Assembly: GCA_025361705.1 (NCBI GenBank)
Contig: JANYJW010000049.1
Span: forward strand, 62,001-126,000
Reading direction: 5' to 3'
Source: Gemmatimonas sp.
Lineage (GTDB): Bacteria; Gemmatimonadota; Gemmatimonadetes; Gemmatimonadales; Gemmatimonadaceae
DNA: 64,000 nucleotides
Below the pieces are notes generated by a model. That model did not search any database, was not told the DNA's origin, and was given only the letters and a program-made list of their open reading frames with translations. Positions 50,485-60,636 of this stretch are shown here, piece by piece (the first letter of the stretch is position 1; every line of letters starts with the position of its first letter). Position numbers and translations under genes: made by a program.

Positions 50485-51837
50485 TCAGCTGCGACCGCGC
50501 GTGCGGTCGGCCAGTTCGTATTCCCGGATCTTCTTGATGAGCGTCGCGCGCGCAATGCCCAGTTCTCGCGCGGCGTGCGTGCGGTTGAAATTGTGCACCT
50601 TCAGCGTGCGGTCGATGTGCGCCTTCTCCACGTCGGCAATTGTGCGCGGCGTGTGGTGCGCCACGTCGGCGCCGCTCGCATTCGTGATCTCGCGCGCCAG
50701 ATGGCGCGGCTCGATGCGCGCGCCGCCGCGCGCCAGCAGCATCGCGCGCTCGACCGTGTTGCGCAGCTCGCGGATGTTTCCCGGCCAGCCGTAGCGCAGC
50801 ATCGCGTCGAGCGCGTCGTCCGACAGCGCGCCCGGGGCGTCGGCCAGGGCCGACCCGAGGTCGACCATCACCTGCCCGATGAGTTCCAGCACGTCTTCGC
50901 GCGTGCGCTCCCGCAGCGGCAGCAGCCGGATGGGCATCACCGAGAGGCGATAAAACAAGTCCTCACGGAAACGCCCGGCCGCCACCTCATCGCCCAGGTC
51001 GCGGCTCGTCGCCGCAATCACGCGCGAATCCGGTACGATCTCCACCGCGCCGCCGTGCCGCCGGAAGCCGCGCCCCTCGAGCACGCGCAGGAGCTTGGGC
51101 TGCAGCTGCGGCGCCAGCTCGCCGATTTCGTCGAGAAAGAGCGTGCCGCCGTCGGCAATCTCGAACAGCCCGCGCCGCGCCGGCTTTCCGCCCGACCCTT
51201 CCTCACCAAACAGCTCGATGTCGAGCGACTCGGCGGTAAGCGCCGCGCAGTTCACCTCGACGAACGGTCCCGACGCACGCGGACTCTGCTGATGGATGAG
51301 CTCCGCCACGCGCCCCTTGCCCGACCCGCGCTCGCCGATCAGCAGCCCCGTCGTGCGGTCGCCCTGCGCCAGCAGCGTGACCTGCTGCACAATGTCGCGC
51401 ATCGCCGGCGACGAACCCACGATGACGCGCGAGGCTGCGTCACGCTTCTCGGACAGGTAGCGATTCATGCGGCGCAGGTGCGACTTCTCGAGCGCGCGAT
51501 CAGCGGCGGCGGCCAGATGGCTCAGGTCCACCGGCTTGGTGAGAAAGTTCTCCGCGCCCTTGTGCAGCGCATCGACCGCCATCGGCACGTCGCCATAGGC
51601 GGTCACCATGATCACCACCGGGTCGTCCGACCGGATCTTCGCGAGCACATCGAAGCCCGTCATGTCGGGCAGGCGCACGTCGAGCAGCACGAGGTCGGGA
51701 CGCAGCCGCCAGTACGCGTCGACGCCCTCGGCCCCCGTGTGCGCCTCGTATGCCACGTGCTGTCCATCGTGGCGAAAGAACATCGCGAACGCCGCGGCAA
51801 TCGCGACTTCGTCGTCAATGATGAGAATGCTGGCCAT
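50485..51837 (-). CDS. NtrC-family response regulator lacking the GAFTGA loop
   Basis: A 450-residue regulator. The receiver has phosphoacceptor D53 (LLDVRLPDMTG) and K101 (LTKPVD). The AAA+ domain shows Walker A GERGSGKG (168-175), Walker B GGTLFLDEIGEL, and the arginine-finger region FREDLFYRLSV. The sigma54-contact loop GAFTGA, expected after ELFG (208-211), is replaced by EEGSGGKPARRG. A Fis-type helix-turn-helix ends the protein (NFNRTHAARELGIARATLIKKI). Without GAFTGA it probably cannot open sigma54 promoters and may work with sigma70-type RNA polymerase. It starts 3 nt after the partner kinase. Confidence 0.9.
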   Translation of the reverse strand: MASILIIDDEVAIAAAFAMFFRHDGQHVAYEAHTGAEGVDAYWRLRPDLVLLDVRLPDMTGFDVLAKIRSDDPVVIMVTAYGDVPMAVDALHKGAENFLTKPVDLSHLAAAADRALEKSHLRRMNRYLSEKRDAASRVIVGSSPAMRDIVQQVTLLAQGDRTTGLLIGERGSGKGRVAELIHQQSPRASGPFVEVNCAALTAESLDIELFGEEGSGGKPARRGLFEIADGGTLFLDEIGELAPQLQPKLLRVLEGRGFRRHGGAVEIVPDSRVIAATSRDLGDEVAAGRFREDLFYRLSVMPIRLLPLRERTREDVLELIGQVMVDLGSALADAPGALSDDALDAMLRYGWPGNIRELRNTVERAMLLARGGARIEPRHLAREITNASGADVAHHTPRTIADVEKAHIDRTLKVHNFNRTHAARELGIARATLIKKIREYELADRTRGRS

Positions 51838-51840
51838 CGG

Positions 51841-54800
51841 TCAGGTTGCCGCAGGGTGAATCGGGAGTTCGACCTCGAACGTCGCGCCCTGACCAGGTTC
51901 CGACCGGGCCCGAAGCGCGCCGCGATGCTCGCGAACAATGCCATAGGAGATGGAAAGGCCAAGGCCGGTTCCCGCTCCGCGCGGCTTGGTGGTGAAGAAC
52001 GGATTGAAGATGTGCGGCAGCGCCTCCGGCGCGATGCCGGACCCGTTGTCGCTGATCGTCGCTACATACGAGTCGCCGCGCACCGCGCTCGTGACCGTGA
52101 TGCGGCGCTCGCCGGCCTGGTGCGCCACCGCCTGCTCGGCGTTGGACAACAGGTTGATGAACACCTGCTGTAGCTGGAACGGATCGGCGAGCACCAGCGG
52201 CGGGTCGCTCATGAGCGACACCGACAGGGCGACGTCCTGCATGCGCAGCGCGTAGCGGCGCAGGTCGATGGTGTCGCGCAGCGCCTGATTGACGTCGGAG
52301 GGCACGCGCTCGGGCTGACCAGAGCGCCCGAACGCGAGCAGCTTGCCCACGATGCGCGCCGCACGCTTGGCTTCCTGCGTGATGGTGCCAAGCGCCTGCG
52401 CGGCTTCGTCGGTCGACACACCGCCCCGCGCGAGCACGTGCGCACAGGTGAGGATGCTCGTCAGCGGCGAGTTCACTTCGTGCGCCACGCCGCCCACGAG
52501 TTCGCCCATCGCCACCATGCGATCCTGCCGGATGGCCTGATCGAGCAGCCGCCGCTCCTCGGTGACGTCGCGCGCAATGCCCAGCACGCCGGTAACCCGC
52601 CCATGCTCGATGATCGGCGCCGTCACCAGCGTCGCGTGCCCGGCCACGCCGTTGGGACGCGTGAACCGTATCGTGCGATGTTCGCGCTCCCCGGTGAGCG
52701 CCGCAGCAAACCCCTGCCACAGCGTCGGCCGTTCGGACTCGTCCACCGCGTCCATGAAGTGCCGCCCCAGCAGCGCCTCGCGCGGCTTGCCCGACACCGT
52801 CTCGAACGCCTTGTTGACGGCCGTGAAGTTCCCCTCCTCGTCCACGCAGACGATGGCGTCCTCTGCCGCCTCGACGAGCCGGGTGAACCGGGCCTCGGCG
52901 CGCACCAGCGCGGCCCCCTGCTCGCGGTCCTCGGTCACGTCGCGGGCCGTCGCCAGCACGCCCACGACCACCCCGGCACGACGCATCGGCGACAAGGCGA
53001 TGGCAATCAGCCGGCGCGCGCCGTCCGCCCGCACGAGGTGCATCTCGAAACGCCGCAGCGCCCCGCCAACGGCCGCCGCGAATGCCGCATCAGTCTCCGT
53101 CGACTCCGCAGGCTCCACGAACGACGCAAACGACCGCCCGAGCATCGCATCGCGCGCAAATCCAGTGAGCGTCTCCACCGCCGGATTCACCGAGGTGAAG
53201 CTGCCCGTGACGCTGAGCGTGATGATCGCATCGGCCGCCATTTCCACGAGGTCACGGTAGCGCGCGTTGGCGGCAAGCAGCTCGTCGCGCGCGTCGGCCT
53301 CGTCGGTGACGTCGCGCAGCGAGATCACCAGATGGCTCACCCGATTCTCATCGACCAGCGGTGCGAGGCTCACCGACACCTGCCGGCGGTCCGGCTCGGC
53401 GCGCCCAATGGTGCCGTCCAGCCGCGCCGACTCGCCGCGCCGCGACCGGCCGATCGCCTCCGCCCAGACGGTCGCCTCGCTCGCGGGCACCAGCGCGCCG
53501 ATGCGCGCCCCAACAAGCACCACGGCCGCGCCAAACAGTCGCTGCGCCGCTGGATTGGCGAACTCCACCTCGCCGTCCGCCGACGTCACGAGAATCGCGT
53601 CGGTGATGTTGTCCACCACGAGCCGATGCCGTTCCGCGAGCAGGTGGAACTCGGTGACGTCATCCACCGACACCACCGCCCCACCCGCCGGGTGCGGCGC
53701 GGCAAGGATATTGAGCACGCGTCCGTTCCACGCCGATCGCAGCTGCGCGCGCGCCGGCCGGCCGCCGAGAATCGCCTGACCCACCGCGCACGACTCGGTG
53801 ACTTCGCGCGGCACGTGCAGCACCGCGTCGTAGAAGCCGCGTCCGCGCGCACCGTCAGCGCCCGGCAGGCCCGCCATTTCCAGGAACCGCGCGTTGTGCC
53901 GCACGATGCGCGCGTCCGCGTCGAGCACCACGATGCCGTCGCCGATCGCTTCAAATGCCGCGGTGATCTCGCGCTGCGCCTCGGCCGCCTCTTCGTAGAG
54001 GCGCGCGTTCACGATGGCCACCGCCACCTGCGAGGCGAACTGCGTGAGCATGCGCGCGTCATCGGCGTCGAACGGGCGCTCACGATTGATGAGGCTCAGG
54101 ACTCCGATCACCTCACCAGCCGAGATCAGTGGCGCCGCCACCTTGCGCTGAATGAGGACCAGACGGCGCGCTGGCTCGAACGTCTCGGGATCTCCGGCGG
54201 CGTCATTCACGATGATCGGGCGCGCCTCACGCGCGGCGCGCCCCGACAACGACGCGTTCATCGGCAGGAAGACGCCGGGGAGCGCCCGCGATACCCCCTC
54301 GGCCGACACCACCTGAAGAAAATCGTCGCGCCGCAACGCGATGTCGGCTCCCTCGACGCCGAACAGCGCGATGGCGTGCCGCAGCGCCAGACGCATCACG
54401 TCGGGGAGCCGGCTCGCCGCGCCAAGGGCCTGCGCGAGAGAGGCCAAGGCGTCACTCTGCCGGCGCTCCCGCTCGCTCCGCGCGTAGTGGGCGGCGTTGC
54501 CCAGCGCCGTTGCCGCGTGCGCCGCCAGCGTCTGCGAGGCGTCCATGTCCTCGTCACCGAAGGTCGCCGCATAGCGCGAATACGCGGCAATCAGCCCCAC
54601 GAGCCGGAACCCCTGCATCACCGGCACCGCCATCGCCGCGCCAGACACATCGCCCCGGCCCGCAATGCGCGCCGACCGCCCCGTGCGAAGCACTTCCGCC
54701 ATCACCGGGGCCACGAGCTCGACATCCTCCAACCGGGCCACGCCATCGATGGTCAGGTGCACCTTGGCGATAGGCGAGGTCCCGGTGGCTGCCGGCGGCC

Positions 54801-55083
54801 CCGACACGACAACGCCGTCGGCAGGAATCAGGCGCAGCAGCTGCGCGGCCACTTCGCGCTCGAGCTCAGCAGGATCCAGCGTCCTCAGCAGCGCCGAACT
54901 CGCCTCATGCAGTCGCTGCACCCGTTCGGCGCGGCGTTCCGCGAGCGTCACCAGGAGATTCCGCTCCTGCAACAGCGCTTCGAGCAGGGCGGCATGCTCC
55001 GGCGGCAGATCGCGCAGCATGCTGCGCAAACGCACGTCGAGCGATTCAGAGCTCGAGAGGCCGGAGGGAATCGGATCAGCCAC
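51841..55083 (-). CDS. Large GAF/PAS sensor histidine kinase (NtrB-like)
   Basis: A 1080-residue soluble kinase without membrane spans. Two GAF domains (about 60-200 and 215-370) precede four PAS-type domains (about 370-840; each ends with a DVTE-type motif). The HisKA domain has H868 in GVAHEVNSPLTSI, then the ATPase domain with NLLSNAEQAVAHQ, DNGSGI and GTGLGLSISYGI. Six stacked sensor modules suggest input from small ligands or redox state. It starts with GTG and its partner is the NtrC-like protein 3 nt downstream. AATAAT lies 5 nt before the start. Confidence 0.92.
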   Translation of the reverse strand: MADPIPSGLSSSESLDVRLRSMLRDLPPEHAALLEALLQERNLLVTLAERRAERVQRLHEASSALLRTLDPAELEREVAAQLLRLIPADGVVVSGPPAATGTSPIAKVHLTIDGVARLEDVELVAPVMAEVLRTGRSARIAGRGDVSGAAMAVPVMQGFRLVGLIAAYSRYAATFGDEDMDASQTLAAHAATALGNAAHYARSERERRQSDALASLAQALGAASRLPDVMRLALRHAIALFGVEGADIALRRDDFLQVVSAEGVSRALPGVFLPMNASLSGRAAREARPIIVNDAAGDPETFEPARRLVLIQRKVAAPLISAGEVIGVLSLINRERPFDADDARMLTQFASQVAVAIVNARLYEEAAEAQREITAAFEAIGDGIVVLDADARIVRHNARFLEMAGLPGADGARGRGFYDAVLHVPREVTESCAVGQAILGGRPARAQLRSAWNGRVLNILAAPHPAGGAVVSVDDVTEFHLLAERHRLVVDNITDAILVTSADGEVEFANPAAQRLFGAAVVLVGARIGALVPASEATVWAEAIGRSRRGESARLDGTIGRAEPDRRQVSVSLAPLVDENRVSHLVISLRDVTDEADARDELLAANARYRDLVEMAADAIITLSVTGSFTSVNPAVETLTGFARDAMLGRSFASFVEPAESTETDAAFAAAVGGALRRFEMHLVRADGARRLIAIALSPMRRAGVVVGVLATARDVTEDREQGAALVRAEARFTRLVEAAEDAIVCVDEEGNFTAVNKAFETVSGKPREALLGRHFMDAVDESERPTLWQGFAAALTGEREHRTIRFTRPNGVAGHATLVTAPIIEHGRVTGVLGIARDVTEERRLLDQAIRQDRMVAMGELVGGVAHEVNSPLTSILTCAHVLARGGVSTDEAAQALGTITQEAKRAARIVGKLLAFGRSGQPERVPSDVNQALRDTIDLRRYALRMQDVALSVSLMSDPPLVLADPFQLQQVFINLLSNAEQAVAHQAGERRITVTSAVRGDSYVATISDNGSGIAPEALPHIFNPFFTTKPRGAGTGLGLSISYGIVREHRGALRARSEPGQGATFEVELPIHPAAT

Positions 55084-55191
55084 GAAGGATTATTGACGGT
55101 GACGCGAGAGTTTACAGTTTGCGCGCGCTGTCCATAATCTATACAGCAATTTCGACGTGCAGGACAGGGGGAGCAGAATCTGGCGTCGCTT
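55084..55191 (-). promoter_or_regulatory. AT-rich promoter region of the NtrB-like kinase operon
   Basis: A 108-nt gap, richer in A+T than its surroundings (notably 55089-55094 and 55131-55152). On the minus strand AATAAT (55089-55094) sits 5 nt before the GTG and is the best -10 candidate; TGTAAA (55111-55116) is a poor -35. I see no ribosome site and no gene. Confidence 0.3.
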
Positions 55192-56106
55192 CTATATGAT
55201 CCGCCCGCCCCTCGGCACCAGCAAGCGCAGGGCCCCAGGAAGAACCTGCAGGTCCAGCCGACGGGCGGCGATCAGGTCACCGTCCACCTGCGCACGAACT
55301 GATGCGTCAGACGTCTCGATGGTGATCCGGCTGCCGCTGGCATAGGTCCATCGCGCATCGACGCGGCGGCGGCGCAGGAATGCCTCCGTCACCGAAAAAT
55401 TGAGGAAGTCGACCAGGTGCCGCGCATCCAGCAGCACGAGGTCGAGTCGCCCGTCCACCAGCGACGTACCCGGGGCGCCTTCCAGCAGACCATTGAACAT
55501 GCTCCCGAGGTTGAGCGCCATGGCCACGGCGCACTCACGCTCAATGACCCGTCCGTCCACCTCCGCACGCACCGCGAAGCGCGTCGGGCGCCAGGCCGCT
55601 GCGGTCGCGCTCACGAGGTACGATCCAGCGCCGAGGACCCGTTTGAGGCGCCCCTGTGCCCCCGCGATCATCGCGGCGTCAAGTCCAAGCCCGGCGCCGA
55701 TGCCCACGCGCCGTCCGCCATTCAGCAGGGCGGCATCGATGGTCCGCGGAGCGCCCGCCAGCAGGCGGCCCACCGCGCGTGCCGGCGACAGCGGGATCGA
55801 CAGCGCCCGCGCCAACTGGTTGCCCGTTCCACCGGGGAGGATGCCGATCGCGGCGTTTGAACCCGCCTCGGCAAGGCCGGTAGCCGCTTCCATCACGGTG
55901 CCATCGCCGCCGAGCACGAACAGCACATCGTGCGCCGCAGCGAGGTCGCGGGCGGCGCGCACGCCGTCTCCCGCCGCAGCCGTGCGCTCCACCGTTGGAT
56001 GAATGCCGGCGGCGGCGAAAGCGCGCAGCACAGGCGCCTCGGCGGCGGCACCGCTGCGCGACGCCGGATTTGCCACCAGCGCCACGCGCCCCGTCAGAAC
56101 TGCCAC
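55192..56106 (-). CDS. Diacylglycerol/lipid kinase, YegS/DagK type
   Basis: A 304-residue lipid kinase of the diacylglycerol-kinase catalytic-domain family. It has ALVANPASRSG, the nucleotide motif GGDGTVMEA, GILPGGTGNQLARAL and the C-terminal VDGDLIAARRLDLQVLPGALRLLVP. Members phosphorylate diacylglycerol, sphingoid bases or phosphatidylglycerol. The start is uncertain: GTG 56106 overlaps the tamB end by 13 nt; GTG 56085 is an alternative. It is the last gene of the BamA/TamA-TamB operon. Confidence 0.9.
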   Translation of the reverse strand: MAVLTGRVALVANPASRSGAAAEAPVLRAFAAAGIHPTVERTAAAGDGVRAARDLAAAHDVLFVLGGDGTVMEAATGLAEAGSNAAIGILPGGTGNQLARALSIPLSPARAVGRLLAGAPRTIDAALLNGGRRVGIGAGLGLDAAMIAGAQGRLKRVLGAGSYLVSATAAAWRPTRFAVRAEVDGRVIERECAVAMALNLGSMFNGLLEGAPGTSLVDGRLDLVLLDARHLVDFLNFSVTEAFLRRRRVDARWTYASGSRITIETSDASVRAQVDGDLIAARRLDLQVLPGALRLLVPRGGRII

Positions 56107-59100
56107 GCGCGGTACAGGTCGAGGCCCCACTGTCGCGGCGTCGGCGCGAAGCCGCGCACCACACCGTCGCGTGTGCAGAGCGACGCGCTGGTCGACGGAT
56201 CGAGGCCGATGGACGCCGACACGCCACGGTTGAAGCGGTAGTCGAACTTGAGACCCAGCGCCTCGGTCAGCGTCTGCGCGTCAAAGGTCCCGCCCTGCCC
56301 CAGCAGCGTGCCGAACCCGCAGAGGCCCGCGTCGAGCCGCGCGAAGGCGCGCTCCGTCAGCTGCTTGGCGCAGTTGAACCGGGAGCCGCTGAGAATGCTG
56401 CTTCCCATTTCGCGCAGGCCGCCCGTGTACTGGTCGAGACCGGTGGTGAACTGCGCATCGGTGCAGAGACCCGTGGGCACCTTGCTGCCGATGACGCTCC
56501 CGAACGACGAGAGCACCACGCGCGCCGCCGTCGTGCGCACATCGCTGTTCTTCGCGCCAAGGATCTCGTTGCTCGGGCCGCCAGTGATCAGGTAGCTCAG
56601 AATGTCGCTGTCCGACACGCGTCCCGAATCGGGCGTCGAGAACGATGCGCGCGGCGACCCCAGGGTGCCGCCGATGTTCACCCGCACGCGCACGTCCTGG
56701 CGCGCCGAGTTCTGCGAGAACGTACGGACCGTGTGCAGGGCGCGGATGTCCAACTCGGCGACGTTGGGGTCGGGGTCGCCGCGGAAACGCACTTCCCCGC
56801 CCTCGACGTCGAAGGTGCGCTGCACCGGACCGGCGTTCAGGCGGTACGACCCGCGCACGGTCTGCAACGCGCCGTTGAGCGCCAGCTGGTAGCGGCCCGC
56901 GTCGCGCCCACGCTGCACGCGCGCGGCCGTGATCCGGACTTCGCCGCCGAGCGTGATGTTGGCCTCGCTGGAGTGCAGCGTGACATCACGGCCCATCCGC
57001 AGCGGCACGTCGCGCACCTCGAGGTTTTCGATCACCCGCGACGGGGTGCGCGGCAGGATGCCGTGGTCGGCAAGCGCCGCCGTGTCGATCATCTCGAGGT
57101 CGTCCAGCGAGATGAGGTTCTTGGAAAAGATGTCCGGGATGTAGATGGTGCCGCGGTCCATCGTCAGATCGCCGGTGAGCGTCGACCGGCTCTTCGCCCC
57201 GGCCACGCGCAGCTCACCCGACAGGTCGAGGTCGGCCACGCGTGCCTTGCTGATGACGTTGAAGCTCTGCACGGAGAGCCGCAGGTCGAATCGGGGATCC
57301 TTCAGGTCCCGCACGCCCAGCCACCCGATGAGCGTCGCGCGGCGCGCACCCACGCCCCCGCTGCGTGCGGTGATCGTGCGCAGCGCGATCGAGTCGCCGA
57401 GGAACCCGACGTCGATGTCGACGTCACGCCATGTCGTGCCAAGGCTGGGCACGTCAAAGCCGCCGCCCGTGACGCGCAACGCGCCGGTGGCGCTTGGCGC
57501 CTTGAACGTGCCGCCGAACATGACGTCGAGCGCCAGGTTCCCCTGCGCAAGCGTGATCTCAGGCGTCAGCGTCTCGAGCATCGCAACGCCGGCCGAGTCG
57601 GAGCGCAGGTGCGCACTCAGCGGCACGTCGTCGAGCAGACGGCGCGGCACGGTGCGCAACGTAAGGTCCACGGGGAGCGTCGCATCGAGGCGCAGCGCCG
57701 TCACCGAGCCGCGCAGCGTGCGAAGTGACGCCTCGAGGCGCTGGTCGGCATAGCGGCCGGTGGCATCCGCACGCTCAAGGCTCATGCCGGCCATCACCGC
57801 ATCGCGCAGACCGGCGTCGAGGGCAATGTGCGGCGCATCGCGCGAGCCAGTCAGCGATGCGGCCAGGCGGAGACTGCCGCGCAGGGGCGCGCTCGATTGC
57901 ATCAGCTCGCCGATGTCGGCCAGCGGCAGGTCGGTGGCCTCGAACCGTGCCGCGACGTCGTCGCGGTCGGGGAAGCCGCCGCGCAGCGAGAGTCGGCCAG
58001 CGTGTCGGCCGACGAGCACCAGCGAGTCGACCGTCCATCCCGCCGTGCCGCGCAGGATGCGCGACGGCGCGAGCAGCGCCCAATCGTTGTCGGTGGTGGC
58101 CACGCGCACCCGGTCGAGCCGCACGTCGGTCGTGTCGCGGGACCACGTCACATCGGCGTGCGCCGACGCGAGCGGGCCGTTGGCAAACTCCGCCTTGAGG
58201 TCGGTGGCCGCGCGTCCCGCAGCCGGGACATCCACCGATGCGGTCACGGCGTTGAGTCGCACGGCGCCAACGGTCACCCCTTCGAGGCGGGCTCGCATGG
58301 AGCCGTGCAGCGAGTCCACCGGCAGCGCGACGTGCAGCGCGGCCTCAAGGTCACGCACCCGCGACGTCCCCACGCGCAGGCCCGTGCCACGCGCCGTGGC
58401 ATCGACGCGGATCGCCGGCCAGGTGCCGCCCACGGCGCCGTCGATGCGCATCTCGCCGTCGAGCGCCGACGTATCGGCGGCGAGGCGCTCGGCCGTGGCC
58501 GTTCCCCCGACCTTGGCCAGCGCGCGCCGAAATCCGCCCAGTGAATCAAGCGCGACGTGGAACATCACCGAGTCGCCGGCGCGTCCCGGCGCGAGCGCCA
58601 GTCGCCCGCGCGCCATCGCCGAGAAGGCAGCGCTCTCCACGCGCAGCGAGTCGATCACCATGGTCCCCGCGAGAAAGCGCACGCGGGCATCGCCGCCAAA
58701 GATCCGCACGCTGTCCACCTGCGAGCGGTCGATGCGCAACGACGCACTGCCGCGCAGGTCGGCGAGCGCGTCGCCCTCCACGTCCGATGCCCATCGCATC
58801 GCGAGGTTGGTCGTCGGCACGTTGTCACGCCCGAGAAAGCGGCGCAGGTCGAGCCCCGTGGCGCTGCCGCGCGCCGTGGCGCGGTACCCCGGGAATGACA
58901 GGTCGAAGGTGCCGTCGACCTCGAGGCGCCCCGCGTCGCCCACCAGGTCGGTGGCGATCGCGAGATTCTGCGTCGTACCCTTCACGCGCAGCGGACCGCT
59001 GTACTCGCCGCGCGCCGGCAGCCCCGGATACGACCTCGCGAGCGCTGTCATGGAGAGCGGCAGCGCCGCGAACGTGAAGTCGTAGGTCATCAACTCCTCG

Positions 59101-60635
59101 CCCCACGTCATGCGGCCGCCGCCCGTGAAGTGCGACACCGGCGCATCACCGTCGTGGTGCGTAAAGTCGCCGTTCCTGAGGCGCACATCGAGCCACGACG
59201 AGTCGAGCTCCGCGTGGCCCGACACGGTACCGTTGAGCCGCACGAACGACGTGTCGAGCGCCCGCATGGTGCGCAGGTCGAGTTGCGCGAGATCCACCGA
59301 GAGCCCGCGGAACACGGTGAACGCCGGAAACAGGATGTCGAGCTCGCCGCGCGCCGTGCCCCGCGTGATCGCGCCCGGCACGTTGAAGTCCGTATAGGTG
59401 AACCGCCCGTCATCCAGCTTCCAGCGGTTCACGGGGCCGCCGCGCGCGCGTACCGTCCCCGTAATGGCGCCCTTCCACGGCAGCGAGAACGGCGCGCCAT
59501 TGAACGTCTCGAGCAGACGGAAGTCCACCGGCATCGCCTCGAGCGCCACGTCCTTGACGATGAGCACCGGTGCGCCAACGCCGAACGTCATGGTGCCGCG
59601 CAGCCGTGAATGCACGGACTGCACGTCCACGTTCTGCAGCAGGTAGTCCATCACCCGCAGGTCGCGTTCATTGCGGATGTGCAGGTCCATGCGCCCGCCG
59701 CCCGTGGACGGCAGTCCGTTCCACACCCACGCGATGTCGCGCATCGACACCGTGTCGCCGCGCACATGGATGTCGTAGCGCATCGGCCGGTCGCTGCCCC
59801 ACCACACCTTGCCCGTCACGCGCCCGGTCGACCCCGGCAACTCGAAGCGCGGCATGTCGACCCACAGCGAGTCGCCGCGCCGCCAGATGGTGCCGCGCGC
59901 ATTGTGCACGTTGAACGGCGGAAAGCGCTCCACGACATCGAGGCGCGCCACCTCGAAGTGATGCCCGCTCGTGTCAGGATCGGCGAGGTGCGCATGCGCC
60001 AGCTGCACGGCGATGCCGGTCCACTTCCACTCCTTCTCGTACTCGTTGGGGCCGAGACGGCGCACCCCGCGCGAGGTGTCCGCGAGCGCCGAGGCCACGG
60101 CGCTGTCGCGCCGTGCACCCCGCAGCGAATCATCCGGCGTCCACGGCAGCGTCAGGCGAAACTCGCCGCCCCGCACGCGCACGTTGGCCATCGAGATGCG
60201 GCTGCCGAAGCCGCGCCGGGGTCCAGGGGTGTCGCGCCCCGGCGGGAAGATGGACCGGTAGCTCCACTCGTCATGCCGCCGCTGGATGCGAAAGACCGGA
60301 CGCTGCAGGTCGATCGATCGCAGGAAGATCACGCCGTCCACGATGTCGCGCGGATCGTACGTGACGCGCAACGGGCCCGTCGCGAGGAAGAGCGAATCGT
60401 TGGGTTCGCGGATTTCCAGCGAGTCGATGGTGAGCCCGGTGAGGAAACTCCCGCCGAGCGCCCCGATGTGGATCTTCCCCTTGGTCGCGCTCGTCAGCGC
60501 CATTTCTACCTGCGAGCGGATCCACTCGCGCCCCCGCGCCGATCGCGTCAGGCCGCCAAGCGCGGCCGTCAGCACGCTCCCCATCAGGAGGATCGCGATT
60601 GCGCTCGCAAGGGCGACGTGGCGGCGCTTGACCAC
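56094..60635 (-). CDS. TamB-family (AsmA-like) envelope bridging protein
   Basis: A 1513-residue protein with one N-terminal membrane anchor (about 8-28: LASAIAILLMGSVLTAALGG) and a very long repetitive beta structure, the hydrophobic groove expected for TamB/AsmA-like lipid-transfer proteins. The C-terminal domain (DUF490) is recognisable in LRVTGGGFDVPSLG, ITLGGEVRITAARVQRG, DILSYLITGGPSNEI and LKFDYRFNRGVSASIGLDP. TamB proteins span the periplasm and take part in outer-membrane protein assembly and phospholipid transport. It starts with GTG one base after the BamA/TamA-like gene, so the two are certainly coupled. Confidence 0.92.
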   Translation of the reverse strand: MVKRRHVALASAIAILLMGSVLTAALGGLTRSARGREWIRSQVEMALTSATKGKIHIGALGGSFLTGLTIDSLEIREPNDSLFLATGPLRVTYDPRDIVDGVIFLRSIDLQRPVFRIQRRHDEWSYRSIFPPGRDTPGPRRGFGSRISMANVRVRGGEFRLTLPWTPDDSLRGARRDSAVASALADTSRGVRRLGPNEYEKEWKWTGIAVQLAHAHLADPDTSGHHFEVARLDVVERFPPFNVHNARGTIWRRGDSLWVDMPRFELPGSTGRVTGKVWWGSDRPMRYDIHVRGDTVSMRDIAWVWNGLPSTGGGRMDLHIRNERDLRVMDYLLQNVDVQSVHSRLRGTMTFGVGAPVLIVKDVALEAMPVDFRLLETFNGAPFSLPWKGAITGTVRARGGPVNRWKLDDGRFTYTDFNVPGAITRGTARGELDILFPAFTVFRGLSVDLAQLDLRTMRALDTSFVRLNGTVSGHAELDSSWLDVRLRNGDFTHHDGDAPVSHFTGGGRMTWGEELMTYDFTFAALPLSMTALARSYPGLPARGEYSGPLRVKGTTQNLAIATDLVGDAGRLEVDGTFDLSFPGYRATARGSATGLDLRRFLGRDNVPTTNLAMRWASDVEGDALADLRGSASLRIDRSQVDSVRIFGGDARVRFLAGTMVIDSLRVESAAFSAMARGRLALAPGRAGDSVMFHVALDSLGGFRRALAKVGGTATAERLAADTSALDGEMRIDGAVGGTWPAIRVDATARGTGLRVGTSRVRDLEAALHVALPVDSLHGSMRARLEGVTVGAVRLNAVTASVDVPAAGRAATDLKAEFANGPLASAHADVTWSRDTTDVRLDRVRVATTDNDWALLAPSRILRGTAGWTVDSLVLVGRHAGRLSLRGGFPDRDDVAARFEATDLPLADIGELMQSSAPLRGSLRLAASLTGSRDAPHIALDAGLRDAVMAGMSLERADATGRYADQRLEASLRTLRGSVTALRLDATLPVDLTLRTVPRRLLDDVPLSAHLRSDSAGVAMLETLTPEITLAQGNLALDVMFGGTFKAPSATGALRVTGGGFDVPSLGTTWRDVDIDVGFLGDSIALRTITARSGGVGARRATLIGWLGVRDLKDPRFDLRLSVQSFNVISKARVADLDLSGELRVAGAKSRSTLTGDLTMDRGTIYIPDIFSKNLISLDDLEMIDTAALADHGILPRTPSRVIENLEVRDVPLRMGRDVTLHSSEANITLGGEVRITAARVQRGRDAGRYQLALNGALQTVRGSYRLNAGPVQRTFDVEGGEVRFRGDPDPNVAELDIRALHTVRTFSQNSARQDVRVRVNIGGTLGSPRASFSTPDSGRVSDSDILSYLITGGPSNEILGAKNSDVRTTAARVVLSSFGSVIGSKVPTGLCTDAQFTTGLDQYTGGLREMGSSILSGSRFNCAKQLTERAFARLDAGLCGFGTLLGQGGTFDAQTLTEALGLKFDYRFNRGVSASIGLDPSTSASLCTRDGVVRGFAPTPRQWGLDLYRAWQF

Positions 60636-60636
60636 C

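Noticed and set aside
51841-55083. Hybrid kinase (receiver fused to the NtrB-like kinase)
   Set aside because: The protein ends right after the ATPase domain; the receiver belongs to the separate NtrC-like gene.
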